64,000 nucleotides of DNA from Ensifer adhaerens (GTDB lineage Bacteria; Pseudomonadota; Alphaproteobacteria; Rhizobiales; Rhizobiaceae), in NCBI RefSeq assembly GCF_013283195.1, contig NZ_JABEKT010000001.1, positions 2,390,509 through 2,454,508 of the forward strand. Direction: 5' to 3'. The position numbers and the translations under genes were made by a program. The notes below the pieces were generated by a model. It worked only from the letters and a program-made list of their open reading frames with translations. It was not told the DNA's origin and ran no database searches. This document shows positions 45,514 through 54,281 of this stretch, piece by piece. Position 1 is the first letter of the stretch. Each line of letters begins with the position of its first letter.

Positions 45514-46344
45514 ATGACGAGACTTCCCACCTTTCACAGTCTGCGCGGTGCGGCCGTCGAGGCGATCAGTGCGGCCGATCTCGACGTCAAGACGGAGCTT
45601 GCGCAGGAAGCAGCGCGCCGCTGGCAGCGCCGGGCGCTGTCATTGCGCTCACCGCTTGACCGGCCTGTTCCGCTCAGGCCGGGTCGACCGGAAAAGCCTC
45701 TTCTGACACCGCCAACCCAGGTGAAGAAGCGATCGCTGGGTTCGCTCAAGGGGCGGATCGCGCTTCTGCATTCGATCGCCCATATCGAACTCAATGCCGT
45801 CGATCTCGCGCTCGATATTGTTGCGCGTTTTGCGTCCGAATCAGTGCCGAATTCGTTCTTCGATGGGTGGATGAAGGTCGCGTTCGAGGAGGCCAAGCAC
45901 TTCCGCATGGTCCGCCAGCGGCTGAACGACCTCGGCGCGGACTACGGCGACCTGCCGGCCCATGACGGACTTTGGCAGGCCGCGCACGCGACCCGAAACG
46001 ATCTGACCGCCAGGCTTGCCGTTGTTCCGCTCATACTGGAGGCGCGCGGGCTGGACGTGACGCCGGCGCTCCAGGCACGGATGCGTGAGACCGGAGACTT
46101 CGAGACCGCCGCCGTCCTCGACGTCATCTACGAGGATGAGAAAGGCCATGTGGCCGTCGGCGCCAAATGGTTCCGCTTCCTCTGCGCGCGGGAAAGGAAG
46201 GATCCCGCGGCGACCTTCCAGCAACTCGTTCGCGCTAATTTTCGCGGTCCGCTCAAAGCGCCGTTCAACGACATCGCCCGTGCCGAAGCCGGGCTGACGC
46301 CGTCCTTCTACCGCTCGATGACGGCTTCCACCAACCTCTCGTAG
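45514..46344 (+). CDS. DUF455 family ferritin-like protein
   Basis: A 276-residue DUF455 protein with a ferritin-like four-helix core. Candidate di-iron ligands are seen in LLHSIAHIELNAVDLALDI, WMKVAFEEAKHFRMVRQRL and VLDVIYEDEKGHVAVGAKW (paired E-x-x-H motifs). The family is distantly related to the tRNA hydroxylase MiaE; its function is not known. It lies 20 bases after bcp and may be co-transcribed with it. Confidence 0.88.
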   Translation: MTRLPTFHSLRGAAVEAISAADLDVKTELAQEAARRWQRRALSLRSPLDRPVPLRPGRPEKPLLTPPTQVKKRSLGSLKGRIALLHSIAHIELNAVDLALDIVARFASESVPNSFFDGWMKVAFEEAKHFRMVRQRLNDLGADYGDLPAHDGLWQAAHATRNDLTARLAVVPLILEARGLDVTPALQARMRETGDFETAAVLDVIYEDEKGHVAVGAKWFRFLCARERKDPAATFQQLVRANFRGPLKAPFNDIARAEAGLTPSFYRSMTASTNLS

Positions 46345-46432
46345 TGCAGGCGCTCAACCAAATATTAACCCTAACGAAGTGTAATGCCCGTCAAGCAATG
46401 CGAGACAATTCGCAGACGGCGGGAGTGGTGGA

Positions 46433-47764
46433 GTGTCTGAACGTTCGGCAAATCGCACCTTCGGAAAGCGCGCGCAAAACCATGTTCTGATCCTGGCGAG
46501 CGGCGACAAGGTCCGCCATATGACGGTGCGTCCGTGGATGGCCGCCTTTGCCGTTTCGGCAGTGGGCGTCTTCGGTATCGGCTACCTTGCTGCCACCTCC
46601 TATCTCGTCCTTCGCGACGATCTGATCGGTGGGACGATCGCCCGTCAGGCGCGCATGCAGCACGAATACGAAGACCGAATCACCGCGCTGCGGGCACAGG
46701 TCGATCGCGTTACGAGCCGACAGCTGCTCGATCAGCAAGTCGTCGAAGAAAAGGTCGAGAAGCTGCTTCAGCAGCAGCAGGCGCTTTCGTCTCGCAACGG
46801 CAAGCTCGGCGCGCTGATCGAGCGGGCGGAAAATTCCGGCCTGTCGACCGACTTCACCCAGCCGGCACCGGTCGAACCCCTCGCCTACGAAAAACGCGCC
46901 GATGTCACCGGTGGTGTGCAGGCAATCGAAAAGCTGATGGGGCTGAGCGGTGGGCAAACGGCAGCACCTGCCCGTGTCGCCGCCCTTGCCTACGCTCGGC
47001 CTTCGCCAAGTGAAAGCACCTCCGATCGCGCCGATCGGCTTTTTTCGAAGGTGACGCTCTCGCTGAAGGATGTGGAACGTGACCAGATGCAAAGGCTTGA
47101 GCAACTGACCGATGGCGCTGCCAGAACGTCGCAGGCGATCCGCAAGATCGTCGGCCGCACAGGTGTTGCCCTGCCGGAAAATGATGTCGCCGAGCTGGCG
47201 CCCTCGGATGAAACCACGGGCTCCACGGACGCCGCGATCGGCGGCCCTTTCGTTGAGCCGGTTAACGACGACGGATTCGGCCAGTCGCTTGCAGCGCTCG
47301 ATTCGGCCCTTGTCGAGCTTGAACGCACGCGTTCGCAGGTCCGGGAACTGCCCTTCGGCAACCCGTCTCCGGCAAGCGATATCACCAGCGACTTCGGCAA
47401 CAGGCTTGATCCATTTCTCGGTCGTCTGGCGCTGCACGCAGGTATCGACTTTCGCGCCACGGTTGGCACCCGCATCCGCGCGACAGCCCCGGGCACCGTT
47501 ACCAATGCCGGCCAGACGGGCGGCTACGGAAACATGGTCGAGATCGATCATGGCAACGGCGTTGCCAGCCGCTATGCCCACCTCTCGACGGTCCTGGTCA
47601 AGGTTGGCGACCGGATCAAGGCTGGTGATGTCGTCGCGAAGTCCGGCAACACCGGCCGTTCGACAGGTCCGCACCTGCACTACGAGATCCGGCTGAACGG
47701 TCAGGCGGTCGATCCCATGCGGTTTCTCAACGCCGGGACCAAGCTTGCTAGCTACATGAAATGA
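46433..47764 (+). CDS. M23 family metallopeptidase, membrane-anchored
   Basis: A 443-residue protein: a short basic cytoplasmic segment, one helix (about residues 33-55), a coiled coil (VEEKVEKLLQQQQAL), a low-complexity linker and a C-terminal LytM/M23 domain. The zinc ligands are in LHAGIDFRA (His, Asp) and TGPHLHYEIRL (H-x-H), so the enzyme should be active on peptidoglycan cross-links or on a septal amidase pathway. The start is a GTG at 46433 with GGGAG upstream; no ATG gives a whole N-terminal anchor. Its partner is unknown. Confidence 0.93.
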   Translation: MSERSANRTFGKRAQNHVLILASGDKVRHMTVRPWMAAFAVSAVGVFGIGYLAATSYLVLRDDLIGGTIARQARMQHEYEDRITALRAQVDRVTSRQLLDQQVVEEKVEKLLQQQQALSSRNGKLGALIERAENSGLSTDFTQPAPVEPLAYEKRADVTGGVQAIEKLMGLSGGQTAAPARVAALAYARPSPSESTSDRADRLFSKVTLSLKDVERDQMQRLEQLTDGAARTSQAIRKIVGRTGVALPENDVAELAPSDETTGSTDAAIGGPFVEPVNDDGFGQSLAALDSALVELERTRSQVRELPFGNPSPASDITSDFGNRLDPFLGRLALHAGIDFRATVGTRIRATAPGTVTNAGQTGGYGNMVEIDHGNGVASRYAHLSTVLVKVGDRIKAGDVVAKSGNTGRSTGPHLHYEIRLNGQAVDPMRFLNAGTKLASYMK

Positions 47765-47962
47765 GCAGGATACCGACGCGTTCTGCGCTCGCCACTTGAC
47801 AAGAAACACAACAGATTCGTTGCCATCAACCTTTTCCCGCTTCAACGTGCTGGATTTCTTGACTTTCGACCGTATTCGGCTTAAGAGCCCGGCCACGCGG
47901 TGGTGTGTTTTCCACCGATCGAGCAGTGTTCTTATCGAACCGGAACGGAAACAGATTTCCCT

Positions 47963-49471
47963 TTGACCAATTTTGCTGACCTTGGCCTTAGCCAAAAAGT
48001 TCTCTCCGCAGTTACCGATGCGGGCTACACAATCCCGACCCCGATCCAGACCGGCGCCATTCCTCCGGCGTTGCAGCGTCGCGACATCCTCGGCATCGCG
48101 CAGACGGGAACCGGCAAGACGGCCTCGTTCGTGTTGCCGATGCTGACCCTGCTCGAAAAGGGTCGTGCACGTGCGCGCATGCCGCGCACGCTGATTCTGG
48201 AGCCGACACGCGAACTGGCTGCCCAGGTTGCTGAGAACTTCGACAAGTACGGCAAGAACCACAAGCTCAACATCGCGCTTCTGATCGGAGGCGTCTCGTT
48301 CGACGAACAGGATCGCAAGCTGGAGCGCGGCGCCGATGTGCTGATCTGCACGCCCGGCCGCCTGCTCGACCATTTCGAGCGCGGCAAGCTCTTGATGAGC
48401 GGCGTCGAGATTCTGGTCATCGACGAAGCCGACCGCATGCTCGACATGGGCTTCATCCCGGATATCGAGCGCATCGCCAAGATGATCCCGTTCACGCGCC
48501 AGACTCTGTTCTTCTCGGCCACAATGCCGCCGGAGATCCAGAAGCTTGCCGATCGCTTCCTGCAGAACCCGGAGCGCGTCGAAGTTGCCCGTCCGGCATC
48601 GACGGCGCAGACGGTTACGCAGCGCTTCGTCGCCACGCACGGGAAGGATTACGAGAAGCGCGCCGTTCTGCGCGATCTGATCCGCGCCCAGGACGACCTG
48701 AAGAACGCCATCATCTTCTGCAACCGCAAGAAGGATGTTGCCGACCTCTTCCGTTCGCTCGAGCGTCACGGCTTCTCGGTCGGTGCCCTGCATGGTGACA
48801 TGGACCAGCGCTCGCGCATGGCCATGCTTGCCGGGTTCAAAGACAACCATATCACGTTGCTCGTTGCCTCCGACGTGGCGGCCCGCGGTCTCGACATCCC
48901 TGATGTCAGCCACGTCTTCAATTTCGACGTACCGATCCATGCGGAAGATTATGTCCACCGCATCGGCCGCACCGGTCGTGCCGGTCGCTCCGGGGCGTCC
49001 TTTACGCTGGTCACCAAGCGCGACACGAAGTTCTCCGAGGCCATCGAAAAGCTGATCGGCCAGAAGGTCGAATGGTTGAACGGTGACCTGGCGAACCTTC
49101 CCGAGCCGATGGAAAGCCACGACACCGGTCGTCGTGACCGCGGTCGCGATGGTCGCAAGGACCGTAAAAAAGATGGGGACCGTGCACCGCGTGGCCGTTC
49201 CGATCACAAAACCGATACGGTTCGTGCCGATAGTGAGGCAGAAATTGAAGCAGTCGTCGAAAGGGTGGAAGCGGTGAAACCGGCACGCAACGCAGAGACA
49301 AAGCAGAGCAACGGCCACCGCCCGGAACGTCCGGTTCGCGCGGCAAATCCTGCCAACGACGACAATCGTGATCGCCGCAATCGCCACCGTCGTGACCATG
49401 ACGACGGCCCGACGCCTGTTGGCTTCGGTGACGAAATCCCCGCATTCATGCTGATCGCCGGCAAGGCCTGA
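47963..49471 (+). CDS. DEAD-box ATP-dependent RNA helicase
   Basis: A 502-residue RhlE-like RNA helicase: Q motif (TPIQ), AQTGTGKT, PTRELA, DEAD, SAT, RGLDIP and HRIGRTGRAG are all intact. A basic and acidic low-complexity tail follows from about residue 375 (RRDRGRDGRKDRKKDGD), typical of RNA-binding extensions. I prefer the TTG at 47963 (MTNFADLGLSQKV), where family similarity begins; a GTG at 47900 in the same frame would add 21 unlike residues. Neither has a strong ribosome binding site. About 200 non-coding bases precede it, room for a cold-responsive leader. Confidence 0.94.
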   Translation: MTNFADLGLSQKVLSAVTDAGYTIPTPIQTGAIPPALQRRDILGIAQTGTGKTASFVLPMLTLLEKGRARARMPRTLILEPTRELAAQVAENFDKYGKNHKLNIALLIGGVSFDEQDRKLERGADVLICTPGRLLDHFERGKLLMSGVEILVIDEADRMLDMGFIPDIERIAKMIPFTRQTLFFSATMPPEIQKLADRFLQNPERVEVARPASTAQTVTQRFVATHGKDYEKRAVLRDLIRAQDDLKNAIIFCNRKKDVADLFRSLERHGFSVGALHGDMDQRSRMAMLAGFKDNHITLLVASDVAARGLDIPDVSHVFNFDVPIHAEDYVHRIGRTGRAGRSGASFTLVTKRDTKFSEAIEKLIGQKVEWLNGDLANLPEPMESHDTGRRDRGRDGRKDRKKDGDRAPRGRSDHKTDTVRADSEAEIEAVVERVEAVKPARNAETKQSNGHRPERPVRAANPANDDNRDRRNRHRRDHDDGPTPVGFGDEIPAFMLIAGKA

Positions 49472-49478
49472 TCCAGAA

Positions 49479-49916
49479 ATGGGTCGGCCGGGAATCGACT
49501 TTCCGGGCTTCGGCTGCGGACTGGCGATCATGCGCGACGGCAAGCTGCTGCTGTGCAAGCGTTTGAAGGCGCCCGAGGCTGGCCACTGGAACATTGTGGG
49601 CGGCAAGGTCGATCACATGGAGGGCAGCGAACTTGCCGCGCGCCGTGAAGCGGAAGAGGAAAGCGGCCTGTCGATCCGTTCGACCCGCTTTCTCTGCCTC
49701 AGCGAGCAATTGATCGAAGCCGATCGTCAGCACTGGATCTCGATGATCTACGTCACCGACGATTTTGCGGGCGAACCGCAACTGACCGAGCCGGACAAGC
49801 TGTCCGACATCGGCTGGTACGATCTCGATGCACTACCCCAACCACTTTCGCGGTTTGCCGCTGACGCCGTCCGTGCCATCAGGGCGCAAACGAAGGCGCT
49901 CGCTGACGCTTACTGA
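49479..49916 (+). CDS. NUDIX hydrolase
   Basis: A 145-residue NUDIX hydrolase. The NUDIX box is complete (GGKVDHMEGSELAARREAEE then ESGL, form G-x5-E-x7-R-E-x-x-E-E-x-G). The N-terminal MGRPGIDFPGFGCGLAIMRDGKLLLCKR suggests the ADP-ribose or nucleoside diphosphate group, but the substrate cannot be fixed. It begins 7 bases after the helicase stop, so they are likely co-transcribed. Confidence 0.92.
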   Translation: MGRPGIDFPGFGCGLAIMRDGKLLLCKRLKAPEAGHWNIVGGKVDHMEGSELAARREAEEESGLSIRSTRFLCLSEQLIEADRQHWISMIYVTDDFAGEPQLTEPDKLSDIGWYDLDALPQPLSRFAADAVRAIRAQTKALADAY

Positions 49917-49961
49917 GCGAAGCGGCTTCCCGCCAGGAATGCGCAGACAAACAGATAGAGC

Positions 49962-49990
49962 GTTTCCGTGGTTCTGTCCGAACCGGAAAC
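49962..49990. terminator. Hairpin between convergent NUDIX and TfoX-like genes
   Basis: GTTTCC...GGAAAC with an inner GGTTC...GAACC stem (49962-49990), loop TGTCC. On the minus strand CTCTATCTGTTT follows, a weak T-rich end that would suit the TfoX-like gene. Confidence 0.4.
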
Positions 49991-50009
49991 GAGATCAGTA
50001 TCTGCCGGC

Positions 50010-50327
50010 CTATTTCTTGGCCCGCAACGCCGCCTCGTAGGCTAGTCTGACCCATCGCGCCATTTCATCCGGATCGTCGTAGGCCTCTTCCGGGATGCTC
50101 CAATAGGGCATCTTCACCGGCTTTCCCTTGCCGTCATAGGCCCATCGCCGGGATCCGGCCTCCTCGAAAGTCGGGCCCGTCCTGTCGTCACCCTTCAGGA
50201 GAATTTCTCCATCGACTTCGAGCGCGAAGATGACGCCTTCGAAATAGACGCCCTTGCCGCCGAACATGCGTTTGATGGTCACGGGCCCGAGCGTTTCGAA
50301 CATTTCCTCGATTGCAGCATTGTCCAA
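50010..50327 (-). CDS. TfoX/Sxy N-terminal domain protein
   Basis: A 105-residue protein with only the N-terminal domain of the TfoX/Sxy family (IEEMFETLGPVTIKRMFGGKGVYFEGVIFALEVDGEILLKGD). In gammaproteobacteria full TfoX activates competence genes, but single-domain rhizobial members have no known role. The stop codon lies close to the NUDIX end; the start lies 4 bases from the end of the MoeA-MocA gene upstream, so it may be the last gene of that operon. Confidence 0.88.
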   Translation of the reverse strand: MDNAAIEEMFETLGPVTIKRMFGGKGVYFEGVIFALEVDGEILLKGDDRTGPTFEEAGSRRWAYDGKGKPVKMPYWSIPEEAYDDPDEMARWVRLAYEAALRAKK

Positions 50328-50331
50328 GCGT

Positions 50332-51948
50332 CTATTCCTCCAAAGTTCCGCCGGCAGCGATGATTTGCTCAGGCGTGTCGAGGTCGAGACGGGCGGCAGC
50401 GCCTAACTCGACATCGATGACCGGCAGTCCGCATCTCTCGATGATATGCCGTGCGCCAACGTCGCCAAGCAATTGGCCGACGGCGGAAAATGTCTGGCGC
50501 GGCAGGACGACCGGGTTGCCGCGCTGACCTTCAGCCGTCGCGCGGATCACTGCACGCCCCCCTTCAGCATTGAACGCATCGGCGATCCGGCGCAGGTCGC
50601 CCGCCGTTATCCCCGGCATGTCTGCCAACATCACCAGCATGCCCCCGGCTGCGTGATCGAGCGCGGCAAGGCCAGCCGTCAGCGACGACGCCATGCCGGA
50701 CAGGTAATCCGGATTGGAGACGAGGACGACTGGCAGATCGCCGAGCGCGGCCCGGATTTCGGGCTCGCGATGTCCGGTGACGACGATCACTCGGCCGATA
50801 TCGGCTGCGAGGGCACTGAGGACGGTGCGGCGTATGAGCGGAACGCCATCGAAGGTCGCCAGCAGCTTGTGGCCACCCTCGGGACCCATACGGCTGGCGC
50901 GACCTGCCGCCAGCACGACGGTTTCCACCGGCCCCAAAGCCATCGGCGCGACGGGCTCGCGCGGCTGTGGTCGGGTGGGTATCTCCTTCAGCAAGCCACC
51001 GACGCCGAGCCCGGTGATGTCATGCGCGCTTGGCCACTCGCCGGCGAGAATGCGATCGAGCACCCAGTCGAAACCGTTCTCGCGCGGGCTGCGGGCGCAG
51101 CCTGGCGCTCCGATCACCGGCACCGTTCCGACGCGGCCGAGCACGATGAGATTGCCGGGATCGACCGGCATGCCGACGTGATCGACAATGCCGCCTGCCC
51201 TGCGGATTGCGGCAGGAATGACGTCGTGCGAATCGGCAACTGCCGACGCGCCGAAGACGATGAGGAGGTCGTGGTCGGCCTTCAGGTCACTGATGGCCGC
51301 AGCTACAGCGTCTTCCGTATGCGCAACGCGCCGCTCCGTCGCCAACGCGCTTGCGGATTGCCGCAGGCGCGCGGCGAGCACCGCATGGGTCTTGTCCATG
51401 ACCTGGCGTTTCAATGAAGGCAACTCAGTTGCTATCAGTGCGGCATTGCGCGCGGAAAAGGGTTTTACCTCGAAGGCCGTGGCATCTCGAAGCAACATCT
51501 CCGCTCGCTCCACGAGCGATCCTGCCACTGCCAGAGGTATGATCTTGATCGTCGCCACCATGTCGCCAGGCTGCACCGGCACATGGTCGGCGAGGCAGGC
51601 GAGCGTGATAGCCGGCTCAATGCGGTTCAGCCGGTCGACGGTTTCGCGGGTGGCGACGAACAGCCCGTGTACCTGGGAATAGATATTGACGCGTCCGGTT
51701 GCCGCCGAGGAAAACCGCAGATGGTCGGGAGCAATCGCCGCGGCGATCCGCGCCGCCGCTTCATCTTCCAGCAAATCACCCCGATCCGGTTGGGCGACGA
51801 TAATCTCGTCGATCCCCGCCTGCATCAGCGCGGCAAGATCGGTTGAGGTGAGCACGTGCCCTTTCGGAAAGCGGAGATCGCCGGCTTTGACGGCATGCGC
51901 GAGCACGGCGCCTTCAGCCGTGGAAAGCTTGGTGGACCCAAATCTCAT
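50332..51948 (-). CDS. MoeA-like / MocA-like fusion for Mo-cofactor maturation
   Basis: A 538-residue two-domain protein. Residues 1-330 resemble the molybdopterin-binding MoeA/MogA-like domain (DEIIVAQPDRGDLLEDEAAARIA, DLLIVFGASAVADSHDVIPAA, GAPGCARSPRENGFDWVL). Residues 340-538 are a MobA/MocA nucleotidyltransferase (VVLAAGRASRMGPEGGHKLLA, VVVTGHREPEIRAAL, DMPGITAGDLRRI), which would attach cytidine to molybdopterin. MCD-type cofactor serves xanthine-dehydrogenase and CO-dehydrogenase-like enzymes. It overlaps the XdhC gene upstream by four bases. Confidence 0.93.
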   Translation of the reverse strand: MRFGSTKLSTAEGAVLAHAVKAGDLRFPKGHVLTSTDLAALMQAGIDEIIVAQPDRGDLLEDEAAARIAAAIAPDHLRFSSAATGRVNIYSQVHGLFVATRETVDRLNRIEPAITLACLADHVPVQPGDMVATIKIIPLAVAGSLVERAEMLLRDATAFEVKPFSARNAALIATELPSLKRQVMDKTHAVLAARLRQSASALATERRVAHTEDAVAAAISDLKADHDLLIVFGASAVADSHDVIPAAIRRAGGIVDHVGMPVDPGNLIVLGRVGTVPVIGAPGCARSPRENGFDWVLDRILAGEWPSAHDITGLGVGGLLKEIPTRPQPREPVAPMALGPVETVVLAAGRASRMGPEGGHKLLATFDGVPLIRRTVLSALAADIGRVIVVTGHREPEIRAALGDLPVVLVSNPDYLSGMASSLTAGLAALDHAAGGMLVMLADMPGITAGDLRRIADAFNAEGGRAVIRATAEGQRGNPVVLPRQTFSAVGQLLGDVGARHIIERCGLPVIDVELGAAARLDLDTPEQIIAAGGTLEE

Positions 51949-52652
51949 CGATGCGCCTCGCTGCCGGACAGGATATCCCGCCGCCTGAGCGCTTCGATGA
52001 TTTCGGCGAGAATCGCAACCGCGATCTCCGCCGGGCTCGCCGCGCCGATGTCGATCCCGATCGGCGCCTTGATCTGGGCGAGCGCGTCGTCGGAGACCCC
52101 GAACCGCCGCAGGCGCTCGACGCGGCTTGCATGCGTCTTTCTGCTGCCAAGAGCGCCGACATAGAAGCAGCCTGCGGCAAGGGCTGCCCGGATCGGTTCG
52201 TCATCGATCTTCGGGTCGTGTGTGACGGCGACCACCGCCGTGAACCGATCAAGCGGCCGGGCCTTGAGGACGTCTTCCGGCCACTCCGCTATCAGCTCGA
52301 CGCCGGAAAAGCGTTCGGCCGTCGCAAACGCGGTTCGCGGGTCGACGATGGTGAGGTCGAAGCCTGCGACAGCCGCCATCCGCGCAAGCGCTTGCGAGAT
52401 GTGGACGGCGCCGACAACGAGGATGCGCGGCGGCGGCAGGTACACATTGAGGAATAGGGACCGCCCGCCGGCCATGATCATTCCGGGTTTGCCAGACCGA
52501 AGTGCCGCCGTCATCGCGTCGATCCATTCGTCCGCACAGCGTTCACCCTCGACGCAGAGCACGCTTCGGTCGGTCTCGAGGTCGGTAAAGACGACGGCGG
52601 CTCGCCTGCCCGCGCGCGCTGCATTCAAGGCTTGAAGGGTTGCGAGATCCAT
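51945..52652 (-). CDS. XdhC family protein, Rossmann half
   Basis: A 235-residue protein containing the XdhC C-terminal Rossmann-like domain (RILVVGAVHISQALARMAAVAGFDLTIVDPR, FTAVVAVTHDPKIDDEPI, CFYVGALGSRKTHASRVERL, IGIDIGAASPAEIAVAILAE). XdhC proteins bind sulfurated Mo-cofactor and insert it into molybdenum hydroxylases. The usual N-terminal half is in the next gene, so the protein is split. Overlaps the MoeA-MocA gene by 4 bases and lies 3 bases after the other half. Confidence 0.93.
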   Translation of the reverse strand: MDLATLQALNAARAGRRAAVVFTDLETDRSVLCVEGERCADEWIDAMTAALRSGKPGMIMAGGRSLFLNVYLPPPRILVVGAVHISQALARMAAVAGFDLTIVDPRTAFATAERFSGVELIAEWPEDVLKARPLDRFTAVVAVTHDPKIDDEPIRAALAAGCFYVGALGSRKTHASRVERLRRFGVSDDALAQIKAPIGIDIGAASPAEIAVAILAEIIEALRRRDILSGSEAHR

Positions 52653-52655
52653 GGT

Positions 52656-52988
52656 TCAGCCGTCAACCCGCTCGACAAGCACACGGATCCGGCCGCCGCA
52701 GGAAAGACCGACACGCCATGCGGTCTCGTCGGCTACGCCGAATTCAAGGATCTTTGCCTTGCCGGTCTCCAGAATATCCGCCGCTTCGCTGATCACCGCA
52801 CCCTCGACGCATCCGCCGGAAACCGAACCTTCGAAATTGCCGGCCCCGTCGATCACCAGATGGCTGCCGACCGGGCGCGGTGCGGACCCCCAGGTTTCGA
52901 TCACCGTTGCAATTGCCACCTGGCGGCCGTCGCCAACCCAGGCTTCGGCAACCGCGAGTGGATCGAGAGTGTCGACCAATACCTGCAT
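52656..52988 (-). CDS. XdhC/CoxI family protein, N-terminal half
   Basis: A 110-residue protein comprising just the XdhC/CoxI N-terminal domain (VAIATVIETWGSAPRPVGSHLVIDGAGNFEGSVSGGCVEGAVISEA, with the conserved cysteine in SGGCVEGA). With the next gene it makes up a whole XdhC. ATG 52988 follows the coxE stop by one base; earlier in-frame codons run into coxE and are not likely starts. Operon position: coxD-coxE-this-XdhC half-MoeA/MocA. Confidence 0.92.
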   Translation of the reverse strand: MQVLVDTLDPLAVAEAWVGDGRQVAIATVIETWGSAPRPVGSHLVIDGAGNFEGSVSGGCVEGAVISEAADILETGKAKILEFGVADETAWRVGLSCGGRIRVLVERVDG

Positions 52989-52989
52989 G

Positions 52990-54279
52990 TCACGTCCTCC
53001 CAGCCCGGCCACCCAGCACGGTGCGATGCTCGTCCATGAACCGTCGAGGGTCGGCCTCCCCGGACCTCTGGCCCGACAGCGATTTGACGAGCTCGCCCAC
53101 GGACTCAAGATTGTGCACGGCTCGGAATTCGTCAACATGCGGCAGCATCGCTTTGACGCCGCGGGCCCGTGCCTCGAAGCCGTCGAATCGCAACAGCGGA
53201 TTGAGCCAGATCAGTCGGCGACAGGAGCGGTGCAGGCGATCCATCTCCCGCTCCAGATCCAGCGTGTCGTCCCGCTCGAGCCCGTCGGTGATCAAAAGCA
53301 CGATGGCGCCCTGTCCCAGCACCCGCCGCGACCAGAGTCGGTTGAACTCATGCAGGGTTTCGCCGATGCGCGTGCCACCGGACCAATCCTTGACCGCAGA
53401 GATGCATTCGTCGAGCGCGACATCCGGGTCGCGGTTTCGCATCGGCCTCGAAACATTGGTCAGCCGTGTACCGAAGAGGAAGGTGTGAACGCGCTGGCGT
53501 TTTTCACTGAGGGCATGGAGGAAATGCAGGAAGATGCGGGTGTATTGGCTCATCGATCCCGAAATGTCGGCAAGCACCACCAGCGGCGGATGAACGAGGC
53601 GCCGTTCGCGAAAGCGCGGCAGGATCAGTTCGCCGCCGAAGCGCATGGCGTCGCGCATCGTCGCGCGCGGATCGATGCGGATCTGCCGCGAGGAAGGCTG
53701 GTAGCGGCGCGTGCGCACCTGGTCGAGCGGCAACACCAACGACGACAGCGCTCGCCTCGCCTCGGTGATCTCGGCAGCGGTCATCTGGGCGAAGTCCGCC
53801 TTGCGGAAAAGCTCCCGGCCCGAAACCGTGTAGCGGGCGTCGATCTCGATCTCGGGTTCCTCGCGCGGCGGCCGGGCATCATCATGACCGGACATCAAGG
53901 CATCGCTGACACGCGTCTCGCCCGCTCGTCGCCGCTGCCGCTCGCTGTCGCGTTCCGGTGCGAGCGGAGACATCATCGCGATCATCTTCTCGACAAGGCC
54001 ACGCGACCGCCAGAACAGCCGAAAAGCCTCGTCGAACACCGGCTGGTCCTCGTGGCGCTTGACGAAAATGCACTGAAGGGCCGCGTAGAATTCGTCGCGG
54101 GCGCCGATGCCGATCAGCGTGACCGCGTCGATGGCGTCGGCCACTGCCCCAGGCCCGACCTTCATCCCGGCGCGCCTGAGGGCGCGGGCAAAGTACACGA
54201 TGTTGTCGGCCAGCTTGCCGTCGCCGGGCGGGATCGGCGGGAGAATGGCACCATCAGGCGGATGTTCTCCCGGCTCCAT
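52990..54279 (-). CDS. coxE: CoxE-like von Willebrand factor A protein
   Basis: A 429-residue VWA protein of the CoxE group. The MIDAS metal site reads LADISGSMSQY (D-x-S-x-S), with SGGTRIGETLHEF and LLITDGLERDD further on. With CoxD it matures carbon-monoxide-dehydrogenase-type enzymes by helping to build the copper-molybdenum-sulfur centre in Oligotropha. ATG 54279 is used; a TTG six bases upstream overlaps the coxD stop. The first 60 residues are a DUF-like helical region (LADNIVYFARALRRAGMKVG). Confidence 0.92.
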   Translation of the reverse strand: MEPGEHPPDGAILPPIPPGDGKLADNIVYFARALRRAGMKVGPGAVADAIDAVTLIGIGARDEFYAALQCIFVKRHEDQPVFDEAFRLFWRSRGLVEKMIAMMSPLAPERDSERQRRRAGETRVSDALMSGHDDARPPREEPEIEIDARYTVSGRELFRKADFAQMTAAEITEARRALSSLVLPLDQVRTRRYQPSSRQIRIDPRATMRDAMRFGGELILPRFRERRLVHPPLVVLADISGSMSQYTRIFLHFLHALSEKRQRVHTFLFGTRLTNVSRPMRNRDPDVALDECISAVKDWSGGTRIGETLHEFNRLWSRRVLGQGAIVLLITDGLERDDTLDLEREMDRLHRSCRRLIWLNPLLRFDGFEARARGVKAMLPHVDEFRAVHNLESVGELVKSLSGQRSGEADPRRFMDEHRTVLGGRAGRT

Positions 54280-54281
54280 TG

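Noticed and set aside
46360-46385. TTAA-containing stretch before the M23 peptidase as a CtrA site
   Set aside because: Only one TTAA half is present; the second half at the right distance is missing.
46391-49606. A 1071-residue minus-strand frame over the M23 and helicase genes
   Set aside because: It spans two clearly coding genes and the gap between them, with no domain and no ribosome binding site.
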